From Bacillota bacterium (GTDB lineage Bacteria > Bacillota > Clostridia > Lachnospirales > Lachnospiraceae): a stretch of DNA of 64,000 nucleotides. Shown here piece after piece: positions 26,246-35,664 of the stretch (position 1 is its first letter; each line of letters begins with the position of its first letter). The stretch lies in NCBI GenBank assembly GCA_023415595.1, contig JAEZJW010000142.1, positions 6,344-70,343 on the forward strand, given 5' to 3'. The position numbers were made by a program, and so were the translations under genes. A model generated the notes under the pieces. It had not been told where the DNA came from. It saw nothing but the letters and a program-made list of their open reading frames with translations, and did not search any database.

Positions 26246-26972
26246 GAAACCAGACTCATTAACAGACTTACAAATGCACTACTGTCCGGGCTGTACCCAC
26301 GGTATCATTCACCGCCTGGTGGCTGAAGCATTGGATGATTTAGAGATAGAAGGCAGGACAATCGGGGTGGCCTCGGTGGGCTGTTCCGTATTCGCCTACA
26401 ATTACTTTAACTGTGATATGCAGCAAGCCTCCCATGGCAGAGCGCCGGCTGTTGCTACCGGAATTAAAAGAGTTCTTCCGGAACAGGTAGTGTTCACGTA
26501 TCAGGGAGACGGGGACCTCGCAGCGATCGGCACGGCAGAAATCGTTCATGCTGCAGCCAGAGGTGAGAATATTACAGTCATATTTGTGAATAATGCAATC
26601 TATGGTATGACGGGCGGCCAGATGGCACCGACTACCCTGGAGGGTCAGGTCACCCTGACCACTCCCAGAGGAAGGCGTCATCAGGAAGGACTTCCGATCA
26701 GAATGTCAGAGATGCTGGCAACCCTGGATGGACCGAGGTATATCGAAAGGGTATCCGTTCATGATCCTAAGAATGTCAGAAAAGCAGGGAAAGCAATCAG
26801 GAAAGCATTTGAACTGCAGCTAAAAGGGGAAGGCTTTACCATGATCGAGGTGCTGTCTTCCTGCCCGACGAACTTTAAGCTGTCACCGATGGGTGCATTG
26901 AAATGGGTGGAGGAGAACATGACCTCCTACTATCCTCTCGGAGTCTTGAAGGATGGAGGGATACAGTCATGA
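26232..26972 (+). CDS. 2-oxoacid:ferredoxin oxidoreductase beta subunit (thiamine diphosphate binding)
   Basis: 246 residues. 'YCPGCTHGI' (~residue 17) and the ThDP/Mg motif 'GDGDLAAIG...[11 protein letters not shown]' (~97-130) identify the beta subunit that holds thiamine diphosphate. It overlaps the alpha-subunit gene by 14 bases and the gamma-subunit gene by 4, so the four subunits are translationally coupled. Confidence 0.92.
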   Translation: MPEFKKPDSLTDLQMHYCPGCTHGIIHRLVAEALDDLEIEGRTIGVASVGCSVFAYNYFNCDMQQASHGRAPAVATGIKRVLPEQVVFTYQGDGDLAAIGTAEIVHAAARGENITVIFVNNAIYGMTGGQMAPTTLEGQVTLTTPRGRRHQEGLPIRMSEMLATLDGPRYIERVSVHDPKNVRKAGKAIRKAFELQLKGEGFTMIEVLSSCPTNFKLSPMGALKWVEENMTSYYPLGVLKDGGIQS

Positions 26973-27517
26973 GGACGGACAATATTATTCTATCGGGCTT
27001 TGGCGGACAGGGCATCGTTGCTGCCGGCAAGACAATTGCCTATGCAGGGATGCTGGATGGTAAGAAGGTGTCAATGTTCCCTTCCTATGGTCCTGAAATG
27101 AGGGGCGGTTTTGCAAACTGCCATGTCATCCTCTCTGAGACGGAGATTTCCTCTCCCCTGGTCTCTAAAGCGGATGTCGTGATAGCCATGAGCCTTCCGG
27201 CAGTCCAGAAATTTGAGTCCTGGGTAAAACCGGGGAAAACCTTAATCGTGGACAGCCATCAGATCAAAAAGACCGATTATCGCAAAGATATCCGTGTAAT
27301 AGAGATACCCGCTACTAAGATAGCAATGGATGCCGGTAATGTGAAATTTGCAAATGTGGTCATGATCGGTGCTATGATGGCGGTTCTATCGGTTCCCTCC
27401 TATGGGAGCATGGAAGCAGCGGTAAAAGACATGCTGCCAAAGGATAAGCAAGATCTTGTCCCCTTGGAGCTGCACGTTTTGGAGCTGGGAATGAACTATT
27501 TAAAACAGGAGATATAA
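26969..27517 (+). CDS. 2-oxoacid:ferredoxin oxidoreductase gamma subunit
   Basis: 182 residues. '[20 protein letters not shown]' near the start and '[10 protein letters not shown]' (~40) are marks of the gamma subunit, which completes the CoA-binding part of the complex. The start is the ATG at 26969 within ATGA, overlapping the beta-subunit stop. It ends 3 bases before fabH. Confidence 0.92.
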   Translation: MRTDNIILSGFGGQGIVAAGKTIAYAGMLDGKKVSMFPSYGPEMRGGFANCHVILSETEISSPLVSKADVVIAMSLPAVQKFESWVKPGKTLIVDSHQIKKTDYRKDIRVIEIPATKIAMDAGNVKFANVVMIGAMMAVLSVPSYGSMEAAVKDMLPKDKQDLVPLELHVLELGMNYLKQEI

Positions 27518-27520
27518 GAC

Positions 27521-28498
27521 ATGGAGAAAAAAGCTGGAATTATTGGTATTGGCAGTTATGTACCAGATAGAATTGTAACGAATTTTGACCTGGAGAAGAT
27601 GGTAGATACATCGGATAAATGGATTGTTGAGAGATCCGGAATTTCGGAGAGAAGAATAGCCGAGGAGAATATGCCTACCTCGGAAATGGCGGTAAGGGCA
27701 GCTGAGCAGGCAATAGCAAATGCAGGGATTAAGCCGGAAGAGATTGGACTGATCATTGTAGCTACTGTGACGCCGGATCATTTCTTCCCTTCCACCGCAT
27801 GTCTGGTCCAGAACAGGATAGGAGCGGTCAATGCCGCTGCTTATGATCTCTCTGCGGCCTGCGCCGGCTTTATCTATGCCTTATCGAATGCCTGGCAGTA
27901 TATCAGAACCGGAATATATAAGTATGCCCTAATCATCGGTGCGGATGCACTTTCCAAGATTACGGACTGGGAGGATCGCAATACCTGTGTATTATTCGGT
28001 GACGGTGCCGGTGCTTTTCTTCTGGGAGAGGTAGAAGAGGGCGGAGTTCTCTCCTCCCATATGGGCTCCGATGGTTCGGGAGCGGAATTCCTTACCTGCC
28101 CGGCCGTTTATTTCAGTCCTGAGGAAGAGGAGAAGAGAAAAGGGCGAAAGCATACCACCTGTATGAACGGACAGGAAGTATTTAAGTTTGCGGTTAAGAT
28201 CATGCCTTATGCCTTTGAAAAAGCACTGGAGGGTGCAGGGATGAGTGCGGAACAGATCGACTGGTTCATACCACATCAGGCAAACTTAAGAATCATCGAA
28301 GCAGCAGCGAAGAAGTTCAATATCTCCATGGACAAATTCATCGTAACTCTTCAGAAATTCGGGAATACCTCCTCCTCCTCCATTCCGATCGCATTGGCAG
28401 AAGGAGTTAAGAACGGTCAGATTAAGAAGGGGGACACCCTGGCAATGGCTGCTTTCGGAGCAGGCCTGACCTGGGCCTCAGCGATAGTTCAATTGTAA
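27521..28498 (+). CDS. fabH: beta-ketoacyl-ACP synthase III
   Basis: 325 residues, full length. The Cys-His-Asn triad is visible: C in 'DLSAACAGF' (~residue 113), H in 'FIPHQANLRI' (~250) and N in 'KFGNTSSSSIP' (~281). It condenses an acyl-CoA starter with malonyl-ACP, opening fatty acid synthesis. Being the last gene of the VOR operon, it is likely to use the branched acyl-CoA made by VOR, giving iso/anteiso fatty acids; this link is inference. A perfect terminator follows. Confidence 0.94.
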   Translation: MEKKAGIIGIGSYVPDRIVTNFDLEKMVDTSDKWIVERSGISERRIAEENMPTSEMAVRAAEQAIANAGIKPEEIGLIIVATVTPDHFFPSTACLVQNRIGAVNAAAYDLSAACAGFIYALSNAWQYIRTGIYKYALIIGADALSKITDWEDRNTCVLFGDGAGAFLLGEVEEGGVLSSHMGSDGSGAEFLTCPAVYFSPEEEEKRKGRKHTTCMNGQEVFKFAVKIMPYAFEKALEGAGMSAEQIDWFIPHQANLRIIEAAAKKFNISMDKFIVTLQKFGNTSSSSIPIALAEGVKNGQIKKGDTLAMAAFGAGLTWASAIVQL

Positions 28499-28520
28499 GA
28501 CCCTATATCATGAATCAACA

Positions 28521-28550
28521 AACCGCCCGTTTATGAACGGGCGGTTTTTA
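28521..28550 (+). terminator. terminator of the VOR-fabH operon
   Basis: AACCGCCCGTT and AACGGGCGGTT form a perfect 11-bp stem with a TATG loop and a T tail. Confidence 0.93.
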
Positions 28551-28642
28551 TACATTATGAAAGAATGAATGAACTTGAGGGATCAGTAAAAGCCAGAGGT
28601 AAGATATCTGTCAATAGGTTACTAAAAGTAAGTAATATGTGG

Positions 28643-28670
28643 TTGAATAAAGAAGAATATGTAATATAAT
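28643..28670 (+). promoter_or_regulatory. promoter of the GNAT gene
   Basis: TTGAAT (28643-28648), a 16-base spacer and TATAAT (28665-28670). Confidence 0.65.
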
Positions 28671-28724
28671 AAAATTAGTACTATTAGCCAGATAACAGCA
28701 CTTTTTATTGAAAGAAGGTTCCAT

Positions 28725-29168
28725 ATGAGTATTACATATCGTATTGCAGGAACAGGCGATGCCGAAGAGCTAAAAAGATTGAATGATGAATTCAACGGTA
28801 AGGACTACAATACCCTTAAGGGAATACGGGAAGCATTGGCCAGAGAGGATGCTGAGACGGTATTTGTAGCAGAGGCAGAGGACAGATTGCTGGGCTTCTG
28901 CTGTGGCCAATTGCTGAAGTCCATCTGCTATGACGTGTTCTATGTGGAGATTACTGAGATCTATGTGGAGGAAGCATATCAGAAGCAGGGTATCGGAAAG
29001 GGACTGTTGGGTTATGCTGAGGAGTGGAATAGAGAAAAAGGTATACATGATTTTCAGCTGTTCACCGGAGGCGAGAACCTGAATGCCCAGAAATTCTATA
29101 AAGGGCAGGGCTACCGCCGGTCAGACGAAATCATGTATCGTAAGAGGGATTCCTGGAGCAAAAAGTAA
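28725..29168 (+). CDS. GNAT family N-acetyltransferase
   Basis: 147 residues. The acetyl-CoA-binding motif A reads 'YVEEAYQKQGIGKGLLGYAE' (Q-x-x-G-I-G-K), typical of GNAT enzymes. Substrate unknown. It stands 35 bases before a two-component system and may share its transcript, but no functional tie is evident. Confidence 0.87.
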   Translation: MSITYRIAGTGDAEELKRLNDEFNGKDYNTLKGIREALAREDAETVFVAEAEDRLLGFCCGQLLKSICYDVFYVEITEIYVEEAYQKQGIGKGLLGYAEEWNREKGIHDFQLFTGGENLNAQKFYKGQGYRRSDEIMYRKRDSWSKK

Positions 29169-29203
29169 GTACAGATACGATAAATCTTTCGGAGGAAACA
29201 TAG

Positions 29204-29881
29204 ATGGCAGAATACGACTGTTTAATTGTGGATGATGAGGTAGCATTATCACAGAGCACCTGTGATTTCTTTAATATGTTTGGTGTTAAGACACATTGGG
29301 TCGCCGATGAGAAAGCCTGCTTTGACTTCTTTAAGAGCAACAGTGCCGATCTGATCCTACTGGATATCAACCTTGGTCAATCCTCCGGCTTTCAGATCTG
29401 TAAGCGCCTCAGGGAGACCATGAATCTTCCAATCCTGTTTATCAGTGCGAGGACCAGTGATGATGATGTACTGCTCGCCTTAAATATCGGAGGGGACGAT
29501 TATATCCAGAAGCCCTATTCCTTAAACATCCTGATGACAAAGGTGAAAACGGTGCTTAAGAGGTATCGGGGAAGTTCAGACGATCACTCGATCCGCTTCG
29601 GGAAATATACCATAGATCTTAAACTGGAAAAGCTTACGGGCGAGGAGGGGGAAATTCAGCTTAAATCCATGGAATATAAGCTGCTGGCTTATCTGATCAG
29701 GAATAAGAATCGTATCGTAACTAAGGAGGAGCTGTTCCAGAAGGTATGGGGAGATGTGATTACCGGGGACGGCACACTGAATGTACATATCAGAAGACTG
29801 CGTGAGAAGATAGAGGATAATCCCAATGAGCCCCGCTATATTAAGACAATCTGGGGAACCGGATATGTATTTGAGGAATAG
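29204..29881 (+). CDS. OmpR-family response regulator
   Basis: 225 residues. Receiver domain (~1-115): acidic pair in 'VDDEVAL', phosphoacceptor Asp in 'LILLDINLG', Lys in 'YIQKPYS'. The C-terminal winged helix (~130-225) ends 'YIKTIWGTGYVFEE'. With the histidine kinase 9 bases downstream it forms a two-component system that probably controls the following ABC transporter, as in Bce-type modules. Five phased half-sites before the transporter gene are its likely target. Confidence 0.92.
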   Translation: MAEYDCLIVDDEVALSQSTCDFFNMFGVKTHWVADEKACFDFFKSNSADLILLDINLGQSSGFQICKRLRETMNLPILFISARTSDDDVLLALNIGGDDYIQKPYSLNILMTKVKTVLKRYRGSSDDHSIRFGKYTIDLKLEKLTGEEGEIQLKSMEYKLLAYLIRNKNRIVTKEELFQKVWGDVITGDGTLNVHIRRLREKIEDNPNEPRYIKTIWGTGYVFEE

Positions 29882-29890
29882 GAGCAGAGA

Positions 29891-31156
29891 ATGAAGATTT
29901 GGAAGATCATCCTACTGATCGTGACTGCGTTTGTGATAGATGCCGGTCTGACCTACTCAGTATTTAAGAACAGGGAGCAGGAGAAGCTGGATGTGGCGGC
30001 TGCCAATGATATTGTTCAATCCGTTGCGAAGCAATGGGAAACCATAAGCGGGAGCCCGCTGCCGGGAAGACAGTACGGTATGGATTATGCGGTTCTTGAT
30101 CAGAATAATAAATTCCTCAGAGCCACCCGGAGGGGACTAAATGAGAATATTCCTGCTGCAATCGCAAACCGGGATACGATGATAGATATTACCCGGGAAG
30201 ATGAGCTGCTTGGCAAACTGATCTTATATAATGACACCGGCGAGCGGTGGCGGCAGTACAGGGAGCACCTTCAGAGGAGGACATTCCTCCTTATGTTAGT
30301 GATTGCTGTCCTATGTACTCTGCATGTGCTCATGATTGACAGAACCATCCTAAGGCCCTTTCGTAAGCTAAGGAGCTTTGCCAAGAATGTATCCGAAGGA
30401 AGATTGGATCTGCCCATGGAGATGGACCGGGGAAACCGGTTCGGGGCATTTACGGAAAGCTTCGATATCATGAGGGAAGAACTGAAAAAAGCCAGAGAGA
30501 ATGAGAAGCTTGCCAATCAGAGCAAGAAGGAGCTGGTAGCCTCCTTAAGCCATGATATCAAGACTCCGGTTGCTTCGATCAAAGCGGTATCGGAGGTAAT
30601 GTATGCGAGGGCGGAGGATGAGACGATACGAAGCCAGCTGAACATCATTAATGCCAAGGCGGATCAGATCAATACCCTGATCACCAATATGTTCAATGCT
30701 ACCCTGGAGGAGCTTAATGAGCTGAAGGTTACGGTAACGGAGCAGTCCAGCCAGGTCCTTTATGATTTGATCCGGAATGCCGATTACAACCATAAGGTAA
30801 CGATTTCTAAGATAGAAGAATGCCTGATTATCGCGGATGCACTCCGCCTGGCACAGGTAGTCGATAATATCATCAGTAACTCCTACAAATATGCCGATAC
30901 CTCCATCCATGTTACCGGCAGGATCAGGGATGATTACCTGGAGCTTTCCTTTGTGGATTTCGGCCCCGGAGTAGCTGCTGAGGAGCTGCCGCTGTTATAT
31001 AATAAGTTCTTCCGGGCAGGTAACTCTGAGGGAAAGAGCGGCACCGGTCTGGGCTTATTTATTTCAAAGTACCTGATAAACAAAATGTCAGGGGAAATCC
31101 TCTGCGAAAATACTGACGAAGGCTTTGCGGTGAAGGTAAGCCTGTTACTGGCATAA
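29891..31156 (+). CDS. sensor histidine kinase
   Basis: 421 residues. TM1 (~5-25), a short extracytoplasmic domain of ~100 residues, TM2 (~132-150), HAMP, HisKA with 'SLSHDIKTPVAS' (phosphoacceptor His ~218) and HATPase with 'NIISNSYKYAD' (N box), 'FGPG' and 'GTGLGLFI' (G boxes). It phosphorylates the OmpR-type regulator just upstream. The extracytoplasmic loop is larger than in classical BceS kinases, so direct ligand sensing is possible. Confidence 0.92.
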   Translation: MKIWKIILLIVTAFVIDAGLTYSVFKNREQEKLDVAAANDIVQSVAKQWETISGSPLPGRQYGMDYAVLDQNNKFLRATRRGLNENIPAAIANRDTMIDITREDELLGKLILYNDTGERWRQYREHLQRRTFLLMLVIAVLCTLHVLMIDRTILRPFRKLRSFAKNVSEGRLDLPMEMDRGNRFGAFTESFDIMREELKKARENEKLANQSKKELVASLSHDIKTPVASIKAVSEVMYARAEDETIRSQLNIINAKADQINTLITNMFNATLEELNELKVTVTEQSSQVLYDLIRNADYNHKVTISKIEECLIIADALRLAQVVDNIISNSYKYADTSIHVTGRIRDDYLELSFVDFGPGVAAEELPLLYNKFFRAGNSEGKSGTGLGLFISKYLINKMSGEILCENTDEGFAVKVSLLLA

Positions 31157-31160
31157 AGAT

Positions 31161-31225
31161 TTAAGAGGATTTAAGAATCAGTTAAGGATTGGGTAAAGAC
31201 CTGTTAATGAGTCAGCAACTATAAT
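31161..31225 (+). promoter_or_regulatory. phased response-regulator half-sites and -10 of the ABC transporter promoter
   Basis: TTAAG-like half-sites start at 31161, 31171, 31182, 31193 (as GTAAAG) and 31204 (TTAATG), a spacing of 10 to 11 bases. A TATAAT -10 follows at 31220-31225 without a good -35. This is the usual layout for activation by an OmpR/PhoB-type regulator. Confidence 0.6.
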
Positions 31226-31271
31226 AAGGCTGTAAGTTCAATACAGTCTTATTTTTATGAAAGGAAAAACT

Positions 31272-32030
31272 ATGGCAAATGTAATCTTATCAACAAATAA
31301 ACTTTGTAAAACCTTCTCTAATGGGGGAGTACAGCAGAACGTGCTTAAGAATCTGGATATCGAGATATATGAGGGGGATTTTACGGTAATCATGGGCTCT
31401 TCCGGTGCAGGGAAGTCAACCCTGATGTACGCACTGTCAGGTATGGATAAACCGACATTGGGATCGATCCAGTTTCTGGGTGAGGAGATCTCAAAGCAGT
31501 CCGATGACAAGCTGGCAGTATTTCGCCGGGCAAATTGTGGTTTCGTTTTTCAACAGGTCTTTCTGCTCGATAACATGAGCATCCTGGATAATATCCTTGC
31601 CAGCGGCCTGCTCATCAGTAAGGACAGGAAAGAAATCACGGCCAGGGCGAAGGAGCTTCTGAAGCAGGTCGGTCTGGAGGAGATCACCTGGAACAAGTTT
31701 CCGACCCAGCTATCCGGAGGTGAGGTGCAGCGTGCCGCCATCGTGCGGGCACTGATCAATCAGCCCAAGGTAATCTTCGCCGATGAGCCTACAGGAGCAC
31801 TGAATTCCGCAGCCGGTAAGGCCGTACTGGATGTTCTTACACAGGCGAATGATAATGGGCAGAGTATCATCATGGTTACCCACGATCTGAAATCCGCCAG
31901 AAGAGGAAACCGAATCCTATACATCCGTGACGGTGTGATTCATGGGGTATGCAACCTTGGAAAATATGTCAGCGGTGATAGAGAGCGACATGAGAAGCTG
32001 CAGGCGTTTCTGTCTGAGATGGGTTGGTAA
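31272..32030 (+). CDS. ABC transporter ATP-binding protein (MacB/BceA-like)
   Basis: 252 residues. Walker A 'GSSGAGKST' (~41), signature 'LSGGEVQRAAIVRAL' (~145), Walker B 'VIFADEPTGAL' (~165) and switch His in 'MVTHD'. LolD/MacB-type ATPases pair with FtsX-like permeases; the next gene codes for one. The start is the ATG at 31272, 7 bases behind AAAGG; the ATG at 31257 has no ribosome binding site. Confidence 0.93.
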   Translation: MANVILSTNKLCKTFSNGGVQQNVLKNLDIEIYEGDFTVIMGSSGAGKSTLMYALSGMDKPTLGSIQFLGEEISKQSDDKLAVFRRANCGFVFQQVFLLDNMSILDNILASGLLISKDRKEITARAKELLKQVGLEEITWNKFPTQLSGGEVQRAAIVRALINQPKVIFADEPTGALNSAAGKAVLDVLTQANDNGQSIIMVTHDLKSARRGNRILYIRDGVIHGVCNLGKYVSGDRERHEKLQAFLSEMGW

Positions 32031-32032
32031 AA

Positions 32033-32137
32033 AAGAATTTTAGAAAATCAAAAAATTCTTGGGAAGAACTGCGAAACTCGCACATTGGTGCTCGTTCCTT
32101 GTTCTTCCGGACTATGAAGATGCCGCATAGCGGCATC
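32033..32137 (+). other. three hairpins between ABC ATPase and permease genes
   Basis: AAGAATTTT/AAAATTCTT (32033-32060), GGAAGAAC/GTTCTTCC (32062-32108) and GATGCCGC/GCGGCATC (32119-32137) can form in series. None has a T tail. They may set relative expression of ATPase and permease by mRNA processing or stability. Confidence 0.45.
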
Positions 32138-32154
32138 CCTGGGAAAGGATTATT

Positions 32155-34509
32155 ATGAATAAAATATTAATGTTAGCACGTGCGAATATCAGGAAGACGA
32201 AGGGGCACACTGTTTCACTGCTTCTGATGTTCTTCATCTCAGCGATGTTATTGAACATAGGGATGCTGATTTTCAGCAATTTCGGAAGCTATCTGGATAG
32301 GATGGTGGAAGAACTTCATACCTCGGAGCTATATTACGTTATGCCCGAGTCCTATTATAATGAGCGAATCGATGAGTATTTGAAAACGAATGATACGATT
32401 GAGGAAATGGAATCGGAGGAAGCTCTTTGGGGTTCGGCAAAGATGGAATTCAGGAGTGATGCTTCGAACGGACGTACCATCCTGATCTGCGACATGGAGC
32501 AGACCCGCAGCCTGTCCAGGTTTAAATTCATCGGAGAGCACCTGCCGGCTGAGGAGATGTCAATCTATCTTCCCTATCTGTTCCAGCTGGACGGTGGATA
32601 TGAGTTGAACGATACGATAGAAATGGGATTTAAGGATGCGACCTTTGAATTTACTGTAAAGGGCTTTATCGAGGATGTCCTGTTCAGCTCACCGGAAACC
32701 GGTCCGATGGGAGTCTATGTATCCCATGATACCTACGCTAGGATATCCGAAGAACTTGGCGATCGTTATACAGCGAAGCTGATCTTCGCAAATCAGACGG
32801 AAGTGAATAAAGAAGTCGAGTCCGGTATCAGAAACCTAATCGATAAGGATGCTATTCTCCAATCAACGGAGCTTACAGATACCTTATTCAGCTTGGATCT
32901 GCCGCTGATTAAGCTTTCCCGTGTTATGATGCCGAGTATGGTATCCATCATGATCGTTGCCTTTGCAGCCATTATCGTAATTGTATGCCTGATTGTAGTC
33001 AGATTCAGAATTAATAATAGCATTGAGGATGATATGACAAAGATCGGCTCTATGAAAGCAGTGGGATATACCAGCAGGCAGATTATCCTATCCGTTGCCG
33101 TTCAGTTTACGATGATCGCTTTGATTGGCAGCATCACCGGAATAGGGATCTCGTATCTGACCTTACCCTCTTTATCGGATGTATTCGCACAGCAGTCCGG
33201 GCTCAATTGGGAACAGGGCTTTGATGCGGGTATCAGCAGTATTGCCTTAATTCTGATCTTAGTATTTATAGCTTCTGTGGCTTATCTGTCGGCCAGGAAG
33301 ATTAAGAGGCTTCATCCGATCGTTGCGCTGAGGGGAGGTATCGTAACCCACAGCTTCCGTAAGAACCATATGCCCCTTCACAGATCAAGGGGAAGCCTTC
33401 CTGCGGTATTGGCTTTTAAGTCCATGCTGCAGAATAAGAAACAAAGTATCATGATCGCCTTTATTTTGATAGCGGTATCCTTTGCACAGACCTTTGCGGT
33501 CATCATGTTCTATAACACCACGGTTGATACAACCGCTTTCCTGGAAACGCCCGGTATTGAGCTTTCCAATGTCCTGACAGTATTTAAGCAGGGGCAGGAA
33601 CAGGAGAAGATCGTGGCCGAGATCAGGCAGATGGAGGAGGTACGGAAGGCTCAATACATTGACGAGGTTATGCTGAGTGTGGATGGTAACGAGATCATGT
33701 CCTTTGTGATGGAGGACTATTCCGAGAAGGAAACAGACACGGTCTATAAGGGAAGATACCCCATTCATTCTAACGAGGTTGCCTTAGCCGGTCATCTGGC
33801 AGAGATGTTAAGGATAGAAATCGGTGATGAGGTTACTTTAAGAAGCAGGGACACCGAGGCGGCCTATATCGTTACCGGATTGTCCCAAGGAGCCTATAAG
33901 GGCGGCATGAATTCCTCAATTACTTATGAAGGAATGCTAAAGCTGGACCCCGAATTCAGACAGCTGAATTTGAATATCTATCTGGATGAGGGAGTCATTG
34001 CCGGAGAATTCATAGAAAAGCTCAAGAGTATCTATGGAGAAGCAATCGTATTTACCATGGATATGGACATCAATATGGAGCAGGGAGCCGGAGTGTATAT
34101 CTCCATCGTTTCAAAAGTAGGAATTGTAATTCTTGCTGTAGCTCTGGCGGTTGTAATGCTTGTACTGTATTTTGTCATTAACTCTTCCGTTGTACGAAGG
34201 AGGAGGGAGCTGGGAATACAGAAGGCGATCGGCTTCACGACCTTCCAGCTGATGAACCAGCTGTCCATAGGGTTTCTCCTTCCGGTTATTCTTGGGGTAG
34301 GGATCGGCGGCTACATCGGCGCAACCCAGACGAACAACCTGATGAGCCTGGCACAGAGCAGCATGGGGATCATGCGGTCAAATTTCATCGTAACTCCGGT
34401 TTCGATTGCACTATTCGGTTTGGCTACCATTGTACTATCCTATCTCATCTCCCTGGTCATCACCTACCGGGTACGTAAGATATCTGCCTATGCGCTGGTA
34501 AGTGAGTAA
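32155..34509 (+). CDS. ABC transporter permease with two FtsX domains
   Basis: 784 residues. TM1 (~18-42), an extracytoplasmic domain (~45-260), three TMs (~262-385), a second half starting with a TM (~430), another outside domain (~460-640) and three last TMs (~650-775). Both FtsX-type TM blocks are present ('DMTKIGSMKAVGYTSRQI' and 'RRRELGIQKAIGFTTFQL'). With the ATPase it would work as an export or mechanotransmission pump, perhaps for antimicrobial peptide resistance or lipoprotein handling. Substrate unknown. Confidence 0.9.
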   Translation: MNKILMLARANIRKTKGHTVSLLLMFFISAMLLNIGMLIFSNFGSYLDRMVEELHTSELYYVMPESYYNERIDEYLKTNDTIEEMESEEALWGSAKMEFRSDASNGRTILICDMEQTRSLSRFKFIGEHLPAEEMSIYLPYLFQLDGGYELNDTIEMGFKDATFEFTVKGFIEDVLFSSPETGPMGVYVSHDTYARISEELGDRYTAKLIFANQTEVNKEVESGIRNLIDKDAILQSTELTDTLFSLDLPLIKLSRVMMPSMVSIMIVAFAAIIVIVCLIVVRFRINNSIEDDMTKIGSMKAVGYTSRQIILSVAVQFTMIALIGSITGIGISYLTLPSLSDVFAQQSGLNWEQGFDAGISSIALILILVFIASVAYLSARKIKRLHPIVALRGGIVTHSFRKNHMPLHRSRGSLPAVLAFKSMLQNKKQSIMIAFILIAVSFAQTFAVIMFYNTTVDTTAFLETPGIELSNVLTVFKQGQEQEKIVAEIRQMEEVRKAQYIDEVMLSVDGNEIMSFVMEDYSEKETDTVYKGRYPIHSNEVALAGHLAEMLRIEIGDEVTLRSRDTEAAYIVTGLSQGAYKGGMNSSITYEGMLKLDPEFRQLNLNIYLDEGVIAGEFIEKLKSIYGEAIVFTMDMDINMEQGAGVYISIVSKVGIVILAVALAVVMLVLYFVINSSVVRRRRELGIQKAIGFTTFQLMNQLSIGFLLPVILGVGIGGYIGATQTNNLMSLAQSSMGIMRSNFIVTPVSIALFGLATIVLSYLISLVITYRVRKISAYALVSE

Positions 34510-34526
34510 AAAACTGTAATCTTAAA

Positions 34527-34555
34527 TTTACTTCATAGCAGCCATATGCTATAAT
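34527..34555 (+). promoter_or_regulatory. promoter of the DUF368 gene
   Basis: TTTACT (34527-34532), 17 bases, TATAAT (34550-34555). It argues against translation starting at the ATG at 34564, which would leave almost no leader. Confidence 0.6.
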
Positions 34556-34620
34556 CGACTTTAATGAGCATGATGGAAAGGAGTCTGATACACCGTAATT
34601 ATGGTGTATTACATAGGACG

Positions 34621-35478
34621 ATGAAGAGTAAATTAAGAAAGAATATTGAAATCATATTGAAAGGGTATATCATTGGTTCGTCCATGAGTGTCCCGGGGGT
34701 AAGCGGCGGTACAATGGCGATCCTGCTGGGCATCTATGACAAACTGATCAGCTCAATCAGTAATTTCCTTAAGGATATTAAGGGAAATACCATTTTCCTT
34801 TTTAAATTTTGCCTGGGCTCCGTACTCGGGATCGGATCCCTGGCATTTGTAATCAGCTGGCTGTTGGAAAGTTTTCCGGTACCGGTATCCTTCTTCTTCC
34901 TGGGAGCGGTGATCGGAGGTATTCCGGCTCTCTATAAGAAGACCAAGGAATCAAAGCTGACGGCAGTGTCCGGACTATACTTTCTGATCGGTTTGGTGTT
35001 GGTCATTTCCATCGGATTTATTCCCACAGGTAATATTGACATCAGTAACAGCAGCGGCTTCACCCAGTATCTGATGATACTGGTAACCGGTATTATCATA
35101 GCACTGGCTCTGATACTTCCCGGTATCAGTACCTCCCATATGCTGCTGGTCTTAGGTATGTATGATTCTATGCTGGCTGCGATCAAGGGTTTTGATATCA
35201 TGTATGTCGGAGTTCTCGGCGTCTCCACGGTAATCGGGATCTTTCTCATCACGAAGCCCATTGAATGGACGATGAACAAGTTTCCTCACCAGACCTATTG
35301 TCTGATCATCGGGTTTGTCCTTGGTTCTACGTCAGAGATCTTCAAGGATAAGATCATTCCGGCAGTACCTGACGGAGCGGGTATTTCCTGGTGGGCAGTT
35401 ACCGCTGTTATATCCATCGTGACCTTTGTTCTTGGCTATTTTTCGATTATGTCCTTATCCAGATTTTCAAACGATTAA
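34621..35478 (+). CDS. DUF368 membrane protein, candidate polyprenyl-phosphate translocase
   Basis: 285 residues with about eight hydrophobic segments. The conserved 'GSSMSVPGVSGGTMAILLGIYD' region near the start and 'LALILPGISTSHMLLVLGMYD' are the paired DUF368 repeats. DUF368 proteins (PopT) have been reported to recycle undecaprenyl phosphate across the membrane for wall synthesis. The start is uncertain: ATG 34621 has a weak AGGA and leaves a normal leader; in-frame ATGs at 34564 and 34573 lie too close to the promoter. Confidence 0.85.
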   Translation: MKSKLRKNIEIILKGYIIGSSMSVPGVSGGTMAILLGIYDKLISSISNFLKDIKGNTIFLFKFCLGSVLGIGSLAFVISWLLESFPVPVSFFFLGAVIGGIPALYKKTKESKLTAVSGLYFLIGLVLVISIGFIPTGNIDISNSSGFTQYLMILVTGIIIALALILPGISTSHMLLVLGMYDSMLAAIKGFDIMYVGVLGVSTVIGIFLITKPIEWTMNKFPHQTYCLIIGFVLGSTSEIFKDKIIPAVPDGAGISWWAVTAVISIVTFVLGYFSIMSLSRFSND

Positions 35479-35500
35479 CAAAATAATATTTAGTACGACA

Positions 35501-35549
35501 GGCTGTTACGAATCCTTATCCGTTTTGGGGATTTCGTAACAGCCTCTTT
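35501..35549 (+). terminator. terminator after the DUF368 gene
   Basis: GGCTGTTACGAA (35501-35512) and TTCGTAACAGCC (35533-35544) pair perfectly over 12 bp, followed by TCTTT. Confidence 0.8.
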
Positions 35550-35664
35550 CGTACAGGAGCCAAGTGCCGGATAACCGATTACTCCATACCATCTCGTAAA
35601 GCAGGCACAATAACGGAAGGCTGACCATATGATATCCTGTAATCTATCATAAAGGAAGAATTGT

